Assembly (NCBI RefSeq): GCF_030936135.1
Contig: NC_082596.1
Coordinates: 15,724,155 to 15,788,154, forward strand
Reading direction: 5' to 3'
Length of the DNA: 64,000 nucleotides
Source: Gavia stellata
Taxonomy: Eukaryota > Chordata > Aves > Gaviiformes > Gaviidae
The translations under genes and the position numbers were made by a program. This document shows, piece by piece, positions 41,501-56,106 of the stretch (position 1 is the first letter of the stretch; each line of letters starts with the position of its first letter). A model generated the notes under the pieces. The model was not told the DNA's origin and ran no database searches. It saw nothing but the letters and a program-made list of their open reading frames with translations.

Positions 41501-44500
41501 TCATCTACGGTGCGACATTCGGTGTTGGGTTCGAATGAGGTCTGCCTGTCTGCAGGATGCGTTATTTCCTCTGTAGGAGATTGAAAAAGCCAAGAAAGGG
41601 TGACTACTTGACCTGTAAAAAATGCATAGAGTGTCTTATTTCATTTGGAGGAAGGACGGACAGGCATGTGCATATTTGACTCTGTCTTCCTGAATTGTAT
41701 TGAAAGATCCATCTGTATGTTACAGCTAATTAATTTGCATCCCAGTTATGCATCTCAGCAGATAAAGCTGATGCAGACTAAAAAGAATTGCATTATCATG
41801 ATTAGACTACTAGCAAACAGGGTATAAAAAGGAAAACAAAGAAAAACTCTGGTTTCTTTACAGTGCCCTTGACTCTGTCAAAGTTGGCTGTTGTCACCCA
41901 GTGCTAGGACAGCTGGGCTGTCTGAATTCCTCCGCGATAGGATTTCAGCATCAAGCTTTCCGTTTCACAAAGGGTTAAGCGAATAAACAGTGCTGCTGCT
42001 GAAGTTTGAAGACAGCCTCTTAAATATTTAATGGCAGTCTAAATATATACATATGTACAATGTGTTTTAAACAAAGGCAGGATTCATATACAGGCTTAAC
42101 TGGTTCGAAATAATTACTTTTTTGGAAGGTAATAATAAATGACTATGGATACCGAAAGAAATGGAGGAATGTGATGTTCCCGTAAGGCCAGATGCATAGA
42201 AGAGATTTGCACCAAAATGGGGATCTTTCTAGGAAAGTAAATAATGTTGTCTCGGAAGATTGAGTGAGTAGCAATAATGGTATCCAAAAACATCAGGTCT
42301 CATCAAAAGCTCATTTGAGGAGGCTTTTTCCTCATGTCTGTGCAGGATAGCTGAAGTTAATGATGGTACTGAAACAAAAGGGAAAAAACAAATAATGAAC
42401 AGGGCTGAAGAGAGTAGGATGGAGAAGAGGAAGTGAGCAAAAAATGTGTTTTTGGAGAAATGTGAACTTATGGTGGAGGACAACTAGTGTAGTGAGGTGT
42501 TCTTTATAGACTTAATAAGTTTTTCGACTAGTCGGTGCTCAAAACGCCTGCATGATCAAGACTGAACTGGGAAAGGCAGGCAAAACATGCAGGACCCCAT
42601 GAAGTGGGACTAGTTCTGCGAGAGGAGGTTGGAGGCATGTGGTTGAGGAGGAGCCTACGGAAGGACCTACCTGGGACTGCTGGGCGCTGGCAGAAGAGGG
42701 AGAGAGCAACAGCACACCACGTGCTTATGCCTGTGAGACATCTCTTCAGGGTGCACGACAGCATTGAACAGGGTTGTGTATGTACTTTTACAGGTGAAAA
42801 TAACCAGCCGAACATTTTCATTCATCTCTGGTTGCCGGTAGGTTTACCTGGTGTGCACTCTACTGGTGGAACCTTTGTCAATCACAGCTGAACCTCCTAC
42901 CCATGAAAATGCTGTCCTGAGCAAAGGTTACAGTCGTGCAATAAGCACAGAATGGGAGGAAAAGCAACTTTTTGTTTCGCTTCCCACCAGGAATAAAATA
43001 CACATATGAAAAAAGAAGTGGTAGAATTAGACACGAGGGATGACTTTGCCACTCACAAGACTGGCCTGAATACGTGAAGTAAGGCTTAAGCAAGCCCCTC
43101 CAACATGTGATGATAATGTAGATGCTGCATATGCGTGTATATACATGTTTTGAACAAAGGCAAAATTCTTGTATTTTCAACATACTGAGCTTCAGTGCAT
43201 TGTATTAAAATACAAATGCCACCCTTAACCACTTAGTGATTTATTTTTAGAATTATTTAAAAGCCTTCACAAGTCAGCTCCTTTGCAGCTATTTAGGACA
43301 GGACTGAGAAATCACCCAGGTTCAGGGTCGTTGTTGTCTGGGACATGTGAACTGAGATGGGAATCAGTCTGTGCATCTTGTATATCACCAGGCTGCTCTG
43401 GGAGCTTGGATGAAACTCAAGAACTACTGAGAGAGCTTGGGCATTTTCCCAGAGTATCTTGGCTCCTGCAGAGACTTATCCCCACCAGACTGCTTTTTTA
43501 TTTTAATATCAATTTTCAAGAAACTGGAAATTTGCCTGTTTTACAGTGCATTTATTCCAAAAAGCAGTAAGCAGGTAAATAACAAAGCTTTAACGTACAT
43601 GTGAGAAATACGGGATTTCCTCTATCGTGTTCCTCCTCCTGCTCTCTGTATGTATTGCAAAGTGTCCTTGCGTTCCTGTTGATGCTGATTTAATGGAAGT
43701 AGTGCCTTGAGGGGGTAGGAGCTTCCACCTGGGAGACTCCGGGCTGATGCCCTAGCAGGAGCTGGAAGCAGGGGCGACAGGAGCATCCCTGAGCTCATGG
43801 CTAGCGGTGCAATCCTCAGCCTGGCTGTTTGCATCAGGCTCTTCCTTCTTGGAAAAGGGGTGAAGGAGGGTGGATGCATGTGCATGAGCGTGTTTCCCAG
43901 TGTGAGCGGTGCCAAGCGCCGCAGCGTGTGTGGCCGGGTGTGTAGGGTCAGGCACCGGCAGAGGAGCCCACCCTGCCCGCGGGCCTTAAACCAGGCGCCC
44001 TCCTAACCTCAAGTAATTAAGTTTTCTTGTGGGGCGAGTTATTATTATAATTGCTTGCCCCAGGCTTTTCGGCGTCTTTCTGTGAAGCATCTCATGCGAG
44101 GCTCTGCGGTGACAAAGCATTACAGTAGATAGCTGATCTGGTCCGGAGCAGGCGGTTTCTGTATGCAGAAATGTAGGTGAACACTCCTTTCATGGCCAGA
44201 GGGGCTCTACTTTTATTTTTCCTGCCTAGGAAAATTTTTCTAGGATAATTTATTGATAAATAATTATCACTGAAGAGATGCTTGGCAATAGAACAGAGCT
44301 GAAACCAAAAAATTACCTGAGTCATCATTTTAATTTTAAGCAGAATTAATCCTGAAATGGGTAGTTTGAAGGGTTTGTTGAACCCAGATCAGAACTGAGC
44401 TAAAAGTAATGTTTCTAGCTACCTGTTTGGGCAAGATGAAGCCATGCCGTGCCCCCAGCGAGGTGCCTTCAGCAAGAAGGTGCTGCAGAGCATCCCGCGG

Positions 44501-47500
44501 TGCCCTCGCCTTCTCGCCCTCCCTGGCCAGGCATTTCACAGGGCAAACCCCAACTTGTGCAGGACTTTTTGTTCCTGCCTAAGGTGAGCTTCACTGAAAC
44601 TGCTCCTGAGGGAGAAGGATTGCTGAATTTGGGGTTCTCCTGGAGGCTTGTGTGCTGCTGTGCTTGCTGCTCCTCGCTGCACTGAGGGTGTTCCCAGCCG
44701 TGGAACTCTTTGCATCCCTGCAGCTCTGAAGTGGTGCATCTCCCTGGGAGGATGGGATTGAACGAGAGGAGTTTCAGCGCAAGACAAATCTGAGCGAAAA
44801 AGGCTACTGGTTTGACTCTGCTGGAAATGATCCTTTTGCCCCACATACACACCTGGAACAGCCCACTGGAAAGTAAACCGGCAGCCGCTTGCGGGAGAGG
44901 GAGGTAGATGAAACTGGTCGGCATGAAGCATTTATTTACTCAACAGATGTGAGTCAAGAGAATGTGCTGTAATCTGATGATTTCTGGAGTATTATCTGTG
45001 ATTGTTTTCCCTTTCTCTCTGCAGGGTTTCTTTCAGAAAATCCACAGAGTTTTGTGGTCTTGGGTAAACAAACCATTTTGCTAACCAGAGAAAAATAATC
45101 GTTAGGTACGTAGATAACTGTCTGGCCTGTGAAGGGAGTTAAATGCAGTGTTCCGTGTTGCTGAGGTGACTGACTTCTCAAGGACTTGGCTATATCTAGA
45201 AGATGATGCAACATATATACTCCTGTCCTATGTTGTACGGAAATTAGTTCAGCATGTGGGAATGTGTGAGTGTAACTTCAGGTTGTATTTAAGGTTCTGC
45301 AGCTTTCCACATTGCCAAGTATTTTGGGATGTATAGGTTTCAAAACCTTCTCATGGTTTACACTGAGCAGTAGATTTGTTCCTCCTCTTCTGTTCATCCA
45401 GCTATGCTGTGCTTTCACATAAGGTTTTGCCTTGCTCTTTTTTAATCCAAATTTCAGGAGGAAACAGGACATATATCATCATTGCCTTGCCCTTAATTTA
45501 AGACCCTCCTCAGTTAAGTAGAGGGAGCATCAATGCTACGTAATGCTGATACAACTCATCCCCACATCTCTGGAGCAGGCAGGGAGGGAGCTGGTGCAGG
45601 AGGGGCCTGTGGCACTGGGCATGCACAGGGGCGATTAAAGATCCAGGCCAGAGGATGGTGACAGTTATGATGTCTTCCAGTTACAGACCAAATTGCAACA
45701 GTTGACACCCATGCATTGGAAGAAACTGAAGAGCGTGCTTAGAGCAGTCCCTGTCCCGGTGTTGCAGCGCGGGCGCCTGGGAGGTGGTTTGGAAGCAGAG
45801 AGATGGGAGCTCAGCACGCTGCGGTGGTCCAGGAGAAACTAGTTTAAGGAATGAATTCCAAATGAGAACAAAAGAGAGGAGATTCGTTTCACATGAGAAG
45901 AGGGAAGTAATGCTTTAAGGAATAAAGGCCCTATCTCAGCAAAATGTTGCGCCTAACTGCTTTGCTGGGAAAGAACTGGTGTGAGTGCTGCCAGGCTGAT
46001 GGCTTTCCAAATGCAATCTGACTTCCTAAAATGTTATCGTTTCTTAGAATAAGAAAACGTAACTTCAAGCCAGTCAGGAGGGTTAGGCCTCCTCAGTAAC
46101 AAGAGAAAGAAGATGCCATTTTCTTTAGGTATCTTATGTTTTCCCTGCTCGTTTTTCCCACTGCCTCTCGCTGAGATTTAACCTCAGTTTTTCAGGTGGT
46201 GTAGTGCTGTCTCCTCAGCAAGGATGCAGATAGGGTGCTAAGCAGGTGTTCCCTGAAAGGTGGTAGAGTTGGGGGTCTTTATGTTGGCTAAATCAGGCTC
46301 CCGTTTCATATTCCTAAGACAGACTTCTCTGCGCTCCTGCAGTCCCTGGGTGAAGTGTGGCGGTGGCAGGGCTGTCGCAGGAGCTCCTGCCTTCCTCTGC
46401 CAGTAGCACACATCATCTCAGGAGTGCAGTCCGACGGCCAGGATTGCCACTGGCCACTGTGGTTACGTTTCCATATACCTTTAAAATGGGGAAGAACGCT
46501 TTGCTTTCCCTAAGCATTTTTGGGGGTTGCTTTAGTGCTTTATAATATTTTAGAGAAGTGCTATGTAAGACTGAAATATTATTCATTAATATTTTTTGTA
46601 TCCCCTTCTCGGGAAACATCAGTGAGTGTAGGTCTAAATTGTGACTTTCCAATAAAAGGTCATAGTCATCAGAAGCAGCATAAAGCAGCTCTTCTCTGTG
46701 TGTATGGGGGGGAAATCCCCACAAAAGCTTTTTTGGGGTTTGACACTTGTCCTAGATTAGGATACGTGGTCACATTTGGTATATGAGCCTTTGAACTCTC
46801 CTTGCTTCACTCAGATGCCACCAAAGGCCACCATTTTTCCAGGTGCTGAAGCACTGCTGTTTCTGGTCACTCCTCCAAGGCTGTCACGGTGCAGTTAGCA
46901 AATTTGGTAAAGCCCTTCTGCCTTAAGTTGACTTTTTTCCCCATGATGGTTTCTAGTCCTGAAATACATGAAAACGAAATAATTCCTGCGTTCCTAAGTG
47001 AATTTCCCATTCATTCACTTTTTTCTCTCTAATATACTCTTTGTGTTTGTGAATGAAACAGAATTAGGGCTAATTTAGTTGATTGGCTGCAAAACAAAAG
47101 TATTCAATGCTAAGAATGGGAAGTGGGAAGGCCTTTCTGAAATGTTACTTCTTTGCATAATTGTAATAGATTATAATTATACAGTTGGGTGTTTAGCAGT
47201 GGATTTGCTGTAAACACGGTCATGGGAAATGTCTCGTCGCTTACTTGTGTCGGTTCGAGTCCCAGTGCGGTCTCATCGATGGCAGTACTGGCATCTCTAA
47301 CAACATTTTCTCTTCGGGCAGGATGGCATGTTACAGAAAATGCCATCTCCAGTTCCCCTACCAGCTCCTCCCACAAAATTACCACTATTGATATGGCCAT
47401 GTCAGGCTGTTGAGACAAATCAATAAGATCAATCATTCTTCAGCTCCTAAAAAAAATTGGGAGCGCGATGCTGACGGGCTGCGCGTAGCAATACTGGCAA

Positions 47501-48084
47501 CGATTCCTAAATGGAAAGTGCATGCTGTAACATTTGCAAAGTGTATGTGGGGGACCCTGTCCCGTTACTAATTAGTTCTCCAAGGCTGTAAAAAGGAGCA
47601 TGATATAAATTGTTTCCTGTAACTGCAGTATGCGTTATGACCCCTACAGCGTCAACTGCCCAACAGTGATGCCGGAGAAGGGCGAGCATGGCAGAGTTTG
47701 TTTAGGAATCCTGATTTTCTTTATTGTCCTAGAAGATCTTGACTCCTGATACGGTTTTTTGCCCCTTGAATAACTGCAGACATTTTATCGCAATACTGGA
47801 GTTCCTGGCGCAGTCAGGTAGTTCAGTGTGTAACTGCTAGAAAGCCCGTCAAAATTGTAGTTGCTGTAGCCTGCAAGAATAAAATCAGAGGCTGCTTCTA
47901 AAAATCAGAACCTTTATCTGAAGGGAAGGGCAAATCTTTGTTTATGATGTCTGAATTTATATCTCTGAAGGCTTGTTTGGGTGTGTCTGCTTATAGACTC
48001 AATCAGCTGCTTCAGGAATATAAACACATAAATGTTTCATCTCCTCGATTTGCCACCAACCATTGTGCTGGGTGCTAGCAGATT

Positions 48085-48330
48085 TTTCTTTTAATTAAAT
48101 ATAATTTATCTAATCCTAATGGGAAACATAATTACAGGATTTATTTTTTAATATTGTGATTTCGGAATTACTTTATAAATAAGAGTAACATTTCCCCCTT
48201 AAGGGCTGTTTAAAATAGAGCAAAGAAAATAAAGAAACAAAGTATACTTTGCTAAAAGTAATAAATCTCAGACAAGAAGCAAAAAAAAAAAAGCATCTGA
48301 TATGTTGGAGCTGCAATAAAGCTGAAAATT
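48085..48330. promoter_or_regulatory. Candidate conserved non-coding element in EXT1 intron 1
   Basis: A dense run of TTTTAATTAAAT, ATAATTTATC, TAATCCTAATG and ACATAATTACAGG motifs (homeodomain, POU and OTX-like). It resembles conserved enhancer sequence rather than random AT-rich DNA. Conservation was not tested. Confidence 0.25.
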
Positions 48331-49537
48331 AATGATCAGTAAGTTGGTGCTGCAAGAGACTGAATGCGTTATGGATTTGAGGAGATGCCTATAGCTTATT
48401 AAATATCAACAAATTTTAGCACAAGCAGTAGAAAACCCTGATCAGAAAATGTAAAACAGTGCAACCTGCAGTTGGAAGACCCAGTGCCACAAAGGATGTG
48501 GGAGCCATGTGTATGGTTGAAATGTAAGAAAGTGCTTTGCAAGATCAGGGTCTGAAATTGCATGCTAAACTCCTTTGGTTTCTCCTCAGAGGGATTTAAA
48601 TGTTTCAGTAAGGCATGACTGTAGTCTCAGGGAGGGTTTTATTGTACTGTAAAACCTTTGCACGGGAAGGTATGTATGACTATTTAAAATAATTTAAAAC
48701 AAATAACATCCCTTCACCCTCCCACTCTCTCACACTTTTTTTCCTAAAGCCAAAAAGTAAGGCTACTACTTGAGTTGTAATGGAATAATATATCAAGTGG
48801 GTGATCACATCAGGCATGGACACTTACCAAATCACAGCGAGATAACTGTGAATAACTCTCTAGTTTCAACAATTTGCATGGCCATTAACAATTGATGGGT
48901 TTCCCTTAGAACCGCATTATCTATGGCAGCGGGATCTATTCCCGCACACCGCTCCTGCATACTAAGTGCCAGAGAAATTCTCAAAAGTGAAGGGTACTAA
49001 AAAATCTTTTAGCAGCAAGGTGAATGAAGCAGGTAGGAATTTCAAGGTGACATTTTTTGAAGGTGGGGAAATATTTCAGGCGATCGTGCATTTTTCATAT
49101 CTGCTCTCACCCCGTTCCCTGCCTATTTCTTTTAACTACAGTTCTGCAAGTTTTAATTCAAGCTGGTGTTAGGTTTCCCTTCACTGCTTGGCGTCGTCTC
49201 AGGCTTGATGGTGGCCTCTGGCATATGGATCAGTTTAAGCAAGATTTTAAAATACGTTTTGCTTTAGTTTTGGATTGGACACATGTCTTATGGAGCTTTT
49301 ATGCATATTTGACAAAAGATAAAACTGTGCTAAATTTAGCAGTCCTAGATTGCTGGGTGGCTCTTCTACGGGAGTGATTTCGAGGAGATGTCAAAGGTGT
49401 GCTTTCTGTATGAGAATCATGCCACCATTTTAATAAACACGTGACACATCCTTATTTCTAGTGCTTTCATCTCTGGCTGATGGCACGTCAGAGCTTTCCA
49501 GATTCCTCCTTCAAGTTGACTTTTCTGGCCCCAAATC

Positions 49538-49645
49538 TCTTCTCTCTCTCTCTTTTTATTTCTCTTTTCTCTCTCTTTCTTTCTATTTCTCTTTTCTCTC
49601 TCTCTCTTTTTATTTATTTCTCTTTCTCTCCCTCTTCCCTCTCCC
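49538..49645 (+). repeat. Pyrimidine tract, CT-rich simple repeat
   Basis: Over 100 bases of nearly pure C/T, with CTCTCTCT, TTTTATTT and CTTTCT units. It lies in EXT1 intron 1 and explains the stop-poor, low-complexity frames on both strands here. Confidence 0.9.
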
Positions 49646-52600
49646 CCTTTCTTTTCACGTTGCTGTTGTTGTGGCGAGATTAAAGCAACTGAGTGAAGCG
49701 GTGGCGGGGAAGGCACGGATAATCAAAGTGAGCGAGCGGCTGGAGCTGTGTGAAGGCAGGTGGGTGACACATCAAAGCTGGTGGGTACGGGCGCTCGCTG
49801 CTCTCGCCTCTCCTCGTAAATGACCCTCCTGCTGTAAACAGAGTTCCTGTGGTTAATTTGTGAGCTCACACGTACACAAATGCGATTGTTTTTCTATGCC
49901 CTTCCGAAAATTTAATTGCAGAGAAGGGTAATAAAGTCTTAGCTTTGTTCCTTGGATGACAGCTTCTGTAGACGTGGCGTGTTAGGAAATAAGTGCCAAG
50001 TTGATAGCGGGAGGTGGTCGTTCACCTTCAGCTAAGAACAACCCAGCACCTTATTGTCCCGTCTGCCTGTAAATGCCATTTCTGGGTTGCTGTAGGTAGG
50101 GTGTGGAGAATTGGAAGATCTGAACAGCGCCTGGTTGCCCCTGGCTGGGCCTCGCATGGGCAGAGACCCAGTGTGACCGACCTGTCTTGGCTAGAGCACC
50201 CATGGCCTGGGCAGGCAGCCACCCATCGCCTGGCCACACAGGCGCTGCTCCCCGAGCTCTGCATCCAGTGCAAGGGCTTCAGGTGCGCGCAGCTCAGGGG
50301 AAGCTCCGAATCGCCACTCATCTCTAAACTCTCTGTGCACGTCTTTTGATGTGGAGCTAACCATGGGGCTGGCTGTTTCTCAGCTGCCCCCTCTGCCTGT
50401 GTTGCCCTCTCCCCAAACCCTGCTTTGTCTTTGCTGTGGAGCTTGGAGGTGCTCAACGCACCCAACGGTCTGGACAGACTCTTGCTCTATGTTTGTGCAA
50501 GGGGATCCTGGTCCTCCTTGTCTTAACCGTTTGCTCTGAAGGTGTCAAAAAATCTTTGCACTTTGCACCTGCCATCTTTCACAGGACTCTTCTTCGCTGC
50601 CCCCAGCCTGCTGGTGTTCGTTTTCGTTACTGCTGCCGACATCCAGAATGGTGGAGCCATTAGGACACTTGTCCCTTGGCTTTGTGCATCGAAACGCCAC
50701 TGTTAGCTATTTCTGTCGGCCTGTAATAATAGTCCTTTCTAGCAAAACGTTTTTTTACTCTTTCATTTTTAATGAAAAATCCTTCTGACACAGGTCATAG
50801 TAAAATAATTAACGGTGAGATTGTGTTGTTTGGGTATAAAACTGGAGATCTAAGGATTTAGAGATACCGGTGTGATCCCAGGTTGCCCTGTTGGTGTGGT
50901 TACCACTTATAGCAATAGTTCTTACTTACTGTAACTTTAGTCTCATGTTTCACAATAATCAATGCCCTGATTACTATAATTGCATTTTGTGGTACCGTGG
51001 TCTTATAATTAACTGGCTGGGCTAATAAAGCATGGAATCTAATGAATATTTGTAAACAAACTTCATTAGGAAGTAGGTTGAGAATATGCTCTGGTGGAGC
51101 ATAATAGAGGAGACCTGTCCTCAATTTTGGTAATTACAACAGATGGAAACCTGGAAATGAACAGCAAAGCATGGAAACATTCCCACTGCTACTTACCTTG
51201 CGTTAACTACTGCACCATGTCTTTCAAATCTCTGTTTTAAAAAAATCTTTCTAGAAGGCGGCTCCCCACTGCAATGAGATCCTGCGTACACAATTTCAGT
51301 CTCTTTTGCAGAATATTAAAGCATTATCAGGCATGATGTTGAAAACCGGATTTACAATGTAGGGCTGGTATCAGCCTTGAGTAAGAAGTGTCTATTGTCA
51401 CCCCGTGATTGGATCTTAATGCAATTAAAATGAAAAAGAAAGCCACCATTGAAAATAGGAAATAGATTTCTTAGTGTGCCTCTGGAGGGGTGGATGGCTG
51501 ACATCTGGCTGTTGCTGGAAAGTTGGCTGTGTTTTACTGTCCTTGAGGAACTGTGTTCCATTTTTGCTGTTGTACTGGGTGCGCTTTGCGTGTCTCCCTC
51601 CAGTTGTGTCCCCATGTTTCAGATGTGTGTTCCTTGTTGCGGGATGGGGTCTAGTCCTGCACACTCTGTCAGGCCATTTGGGAGCATGTTGTATGAGTCT
51701 GGCAAGTTAACAGTTGGAGGATCCGGCCCAATGCTTTATCTTAAGGTCGCCAGAAATCCCTTTGCACCTCCTTGCCTTCTCTCCCCTCTTCCCCCATCTT
51801 TAAGCTACTTGACTCATAATTACAGGTTTTCCTGGCTGACTTTGTGTGTGTCTTTAACAGAAGTAGCATTAAATCCTGCTGCCTCCCCCCCTTTTTTTAA
51901 GCTTTTGGTTATCTGTAAATTTTGGTATTAATTTTTCAGGGAAATGCATATGTAAGGAGCCTTGCTCAGAGAGCGCCAGCCCTGAGCAATAGGCTCATGA
52001 GTGGCTGCTCTTGCAGCAGGAGCTTGGAGGGGAGAGAGTCTTTCAGCAGCTACAGTTCATGCATTTGCTTCCTACCTGCTGGTTTCAAACAGTATTAATT
52101 TTTATGCATTTATTGTGTTTAATTAAAAGCAGGGCTGCTTACAGCAGTGCTCGCAGAGATTCCTCCTTCTCCCCGCCCCCCCACCCCAAACGCAACAAAT
52201 AGGCATCTGGTATTTGTTTTGTATAACACAATCCTCATAAAATGGAGAGTAATAAAACATAATTATCTGTAAAGGCTTGTTTTATAAGCCTAAGAATGAG
52301 CTCGTTTCTGCCTTGTTTTGGTTTATTTGTAAGATAAAGGATGCCTTTGTATGGTTTTAGCCCCTCTCCAAATTAGCAGAGAATCGGTTATTACAGTGTT
52401 TTAAACCCTGGTGTGTCAGGGTGTAAGGTAGTGTAAGTGCATGCACAGGACAGCACTGGTGGATCTCCAGGAGTGAGGAAGAGGCTTTTTCTGTTCCTTC
52501 TGGAAAATTTTCCCTTCCAAACAATGGGTTTTATTTGAAAGCTTTGGTAAAGTAAGAGGGAGGAAATTCTGCGGGCTACAGGAACACGGTCAGCGTTCTG

Positions 52601-55600
52601 AGCTGTGGGCCTTAAAGTTGGGTTTGAGCCCTTCCTGCACGCCGCTTATCCTTGGCAGCGTGAAGGACGGTGACGTACCTCCATGTTCGTGCTTGGATGT
52701 GTGTGAGGGCTCTTTGATTTGGCCCATGTTGCTTTTTTGACAGACCTTAACTGCTACTGTATCTTCATCTATTTGGCGCATTGCTTGCTTGGTCCACCTC
52801 CAGTCCGGTCATCAGGACGCCCAGCGCAGGATTCGGCAGTTTTGCAGAACTAATTATACTCATTTCACCTTAGATTTGCCGTTTACTATTTGTTTGTAGG
52901 GCAGTATGCCTTTTTGCTTCCCTTTGGCTTGTTGTAACCCTGAAAAAGCCCTTCCCGTCACCACATGCTAGTGGGGTTTTTTTCTGGGAAAAAGTGAAAC
53001 TAGATCATTTAAACCAATTAGATATTAAAGTGAGACGTGCGAGTGGCTTATGGCTGTTCTAAAGGTAAAGTGTGAAAACCGAATCCTTTTAGAAAACTCA
53101 GAGTCTAAGCCTATTGTTTGTTTATTTTTCTTTAAAATAGTAATAAGCAAAAATCCACTTTTTCATAATGAAAACAAAAAGCTGTGGGGCTGCAAGGCAG
53201 CTTCAACTCCAGTGTGCTCTGGAATACGTTTGCTTCAATGCTGTTCTTCTTTGCACAATTAATTAAGGTGATAGAAGAGGAAATACAACTTCGCTCAGCT
53301 TTTATGTGAATTGTAGCCTTCTCAAAAGCAGATATGACTTAGGTATTACTTTCTCTCTGCAAGGCGAGCCTTGTAATTTTGAATCTTGATTAGCAGCTGC
53401 TTTTGTTCTTCCGCAAGTCTTGGAAACAATGGGGTTGGGAGCACGTAACAAATTGCTAAATGATACCCTCACAGAGAGAGAAATCTCTCCCTCTTGAAGT
53501 GCCTCACTCCCTGCATCTTTCGTTCTGCAAAACGATGCAGCCCTGGGCGAAGCAACCCACTGCTGGGGCTGGGAGATGCTCCCCCAGCAAGCCCTGCCTC
53601 CCGGGCAGCAGTGGTGCCCAGGCGTGGCCACATGCTGAGCTGCCGCTGCCCTGTGTTGGAGTAATTTCCTCGAAATACGTTTTCCTTGAAATATGCTTTT
53701 CTTGTCATCTTATCTGGGGGTATTAGTGTAATATGCAGGTTGCTGGCTTTAGCTGTTTAACAACACTGTCGTGGCTGCTCTGGGTCTTTAGGCAGCGGAT
53801 GGCTGGCAGCAGCAGGTAAGGTGTTATGAGCATGCAGCTGCCTTACGTGAGCTTACATTATTTTCCATGGCCAAAAGTCTTTGATCTAGTCAAATAGAAG
53901 CCTGCCCTCCTCCAGAGAAGCAGAGGATGGGTGCCAGACTGCAGGCTGATGTGTGTGTCCTTTTGCAGCAAAGTCTCGTGTCACATGTGAACTCAATGTG
54001 CCATGCATGTCAGAGGCTGCAGAGTCCAGCTACAAGTCAAATGGTCTGAGATGTTTGACACCCCCACGCACTATATAATACTCCACTTAGTTTTTCATGC
54101 AAGGTCTGGAATGCATCTTTTTTGTTCTTTTTTTTCTGGGGCATTGCTTCTTTCATGTGTAGAGTTGGGAGATACCTCCCTGGAAAGTCTACTGGTCCTT
54201 AATTAAGTAATGTCTGCAGAATGTTCCAAGACCAGTGATGCTTTGCATTCACAACAACAGAATTGTTTTTAAAAGTTTGGGCAGCTTTTGATTCAGCCCC
54301 TCATGTCTCCAGAGTAAATGGGTTTCCCTTTACCAGTGTAAATGGCGGCAGGGGGAACACCTTCCCACCCCCCCCGCCCCCAAGCTATTAGCTTCAGTCA
54401 TGCTATCAGTATGACATGGACTCGTTATTTGTTCTCTTTCCCATTGTGTGCAGAGTGGTAGCATTGGGTGCATTTTCTTTTAAATGTGACATAAAGTGAA
54501 ATCCTGTTATTTGCACACATTCTGTGGCGCTTGTCTTCAAAGTATCTAGGCAACCTTTATGTAGATGACACTTTTAACTCAAACTCTTCCATCATTGTGA
54601 GTGTGGTCCTGTGAAGAGAAGTAGAGTGAAAAAGGGAGGGAAGAAAGAGCTGGCTTGAACTCATGTTGGGCAGCGTGAGTCACTTGTGAGACTCTTTGTA
54701 GGAAGTACAATACACTGAAGATCTCTGCTCCCATACACTTAAACCCTCTACTTCAAACTAGTCTATGTTTTTCCTTTGAGTTTGGGCAGGTGGGGGGATC
54801 TCCTGGCTCTGCTGGAGCTGATGGTAGAGCTGCCAGGAACGGGGGATTTCGGGGCTTCTACAATCCGGCGCAAAGTGACGGGCTTCCTTGTGTGGTTCTC
54901 CACTCCAGGCTCAGGAGGATAAGTGCTCCAAAACGTCTGCAGCTGCAGCCCTGGGAGGTATGTGTGTTTAGAAAGCTTTTGAATTCAGCTGTGCGTCCCA
55001 GAAAACAAGAGCTGAATGGGAGGCTCGAAAGACCTGAAGAGGAAGCCACCATTGCTCTGTTAGTTTGCTTTCAACCCCCACAAGGAAGAAGTAAAGATTA
55101 CTCAGAGGAGATTTTTTTGAATAAATGTGTGTCCGTGGGGTTAGGTGTGACCATGACCCATCAACAGTTCAGATGGAGCCGGCATCGCTACTGCAGTGGT
55201 GTGATCTGCAGTTGGGAGTTTGTCTCTGAAGCCAAAGCCACTCAGATATGCTGCACAGGGAGCAATGTGGCCCCAGACTTCGTGGCAAGCTGGGTGTCAT
55301 CTCTTAGAGCAGTTCTGGCTTCATTAGACCAAGCAGGCATCCTCCAGGCAGTAGGCAATGCCAGTGTAAACGCCACACCACATGCTATGGCTGGTTTGGC
55401 AGAAATGTGATTTGTGTCCTTCTGCTTAATACTAATCGAATTGGGGCTGCTGGGTGATCAGCAGTGTGCACGTTTGGTATTAAGGAGCATGTTGGTGGTG
55501 TAGGTCAGTGTAGCTGGTCTGTGGTTTGATCAGAAGACTCATACTTTTTTTGCATAACCCTGTTGAGCAGTGGGGCTTGGTTATCTCATTATCATCCCTT

Positions 55601-56078
55601 GAGGATGGGGCAAGCCTCACGTCCCTGGCCCGTGGTGCGGGGTGCACGGTTACCGCCCCTCTTGCATTGGCACTGACATTACGCTGATCCCACTGCTGGG
55701 ATCTTGTGCCAGCTCCACAAGCTCAGCTGGCTCCCTGGCATGGGGTACTGTGTCTGGATGAACACCAATGAGTGCAAGGAAGAAGGTGGGAATGCTTGGA
55801 TGGGGCAGTTGTGGAAGACAGGGGGTATTACCTGGGTATCCCCAACAGAGACCAGTTAAGGCTGTTGTAGGTCTGTCATCCAGGTGTAGCAGAGCTGAAC
55901 CTTGGTCTCCAGCAGTAGAGGGGAAAGTTTTAGGATAAGTCCTTAGTGTTGATGAGCAGGTGTAGCCAGGATCAACTGCCTGCATACCTTATGATCAATT
56001 AATTGCAATTAATTTAGCTTCACTTATAGCTTTTTACTGTAAATCTTTGGGCCAAACCCATTGTAAGGGAATGAAAAG

Positions 56079-56106
56079 CTTTTTTTTTTCTTTTTTTTTT
56101 TTTTTT
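56079..56106 (+). repeat. Poly-T tract
   Basis: Ten Ts, one C, then about sixteen Ts. On the minus strand this could be the A-tail of an old retrocopy, but the adjoining sequence gives no recognisable element. Confidence 0.8.

Noticed and set aside
54790..55410. A + strand open frame of 206 codons in EXT1 intron 1
   Set aside because: It opens at GTG, not ATG, and the first in-frame ATG is more than halfway through. No domain, signal peptide or family is recognisable. One frame of this length in 64 kb of six-frame space is not surprising.
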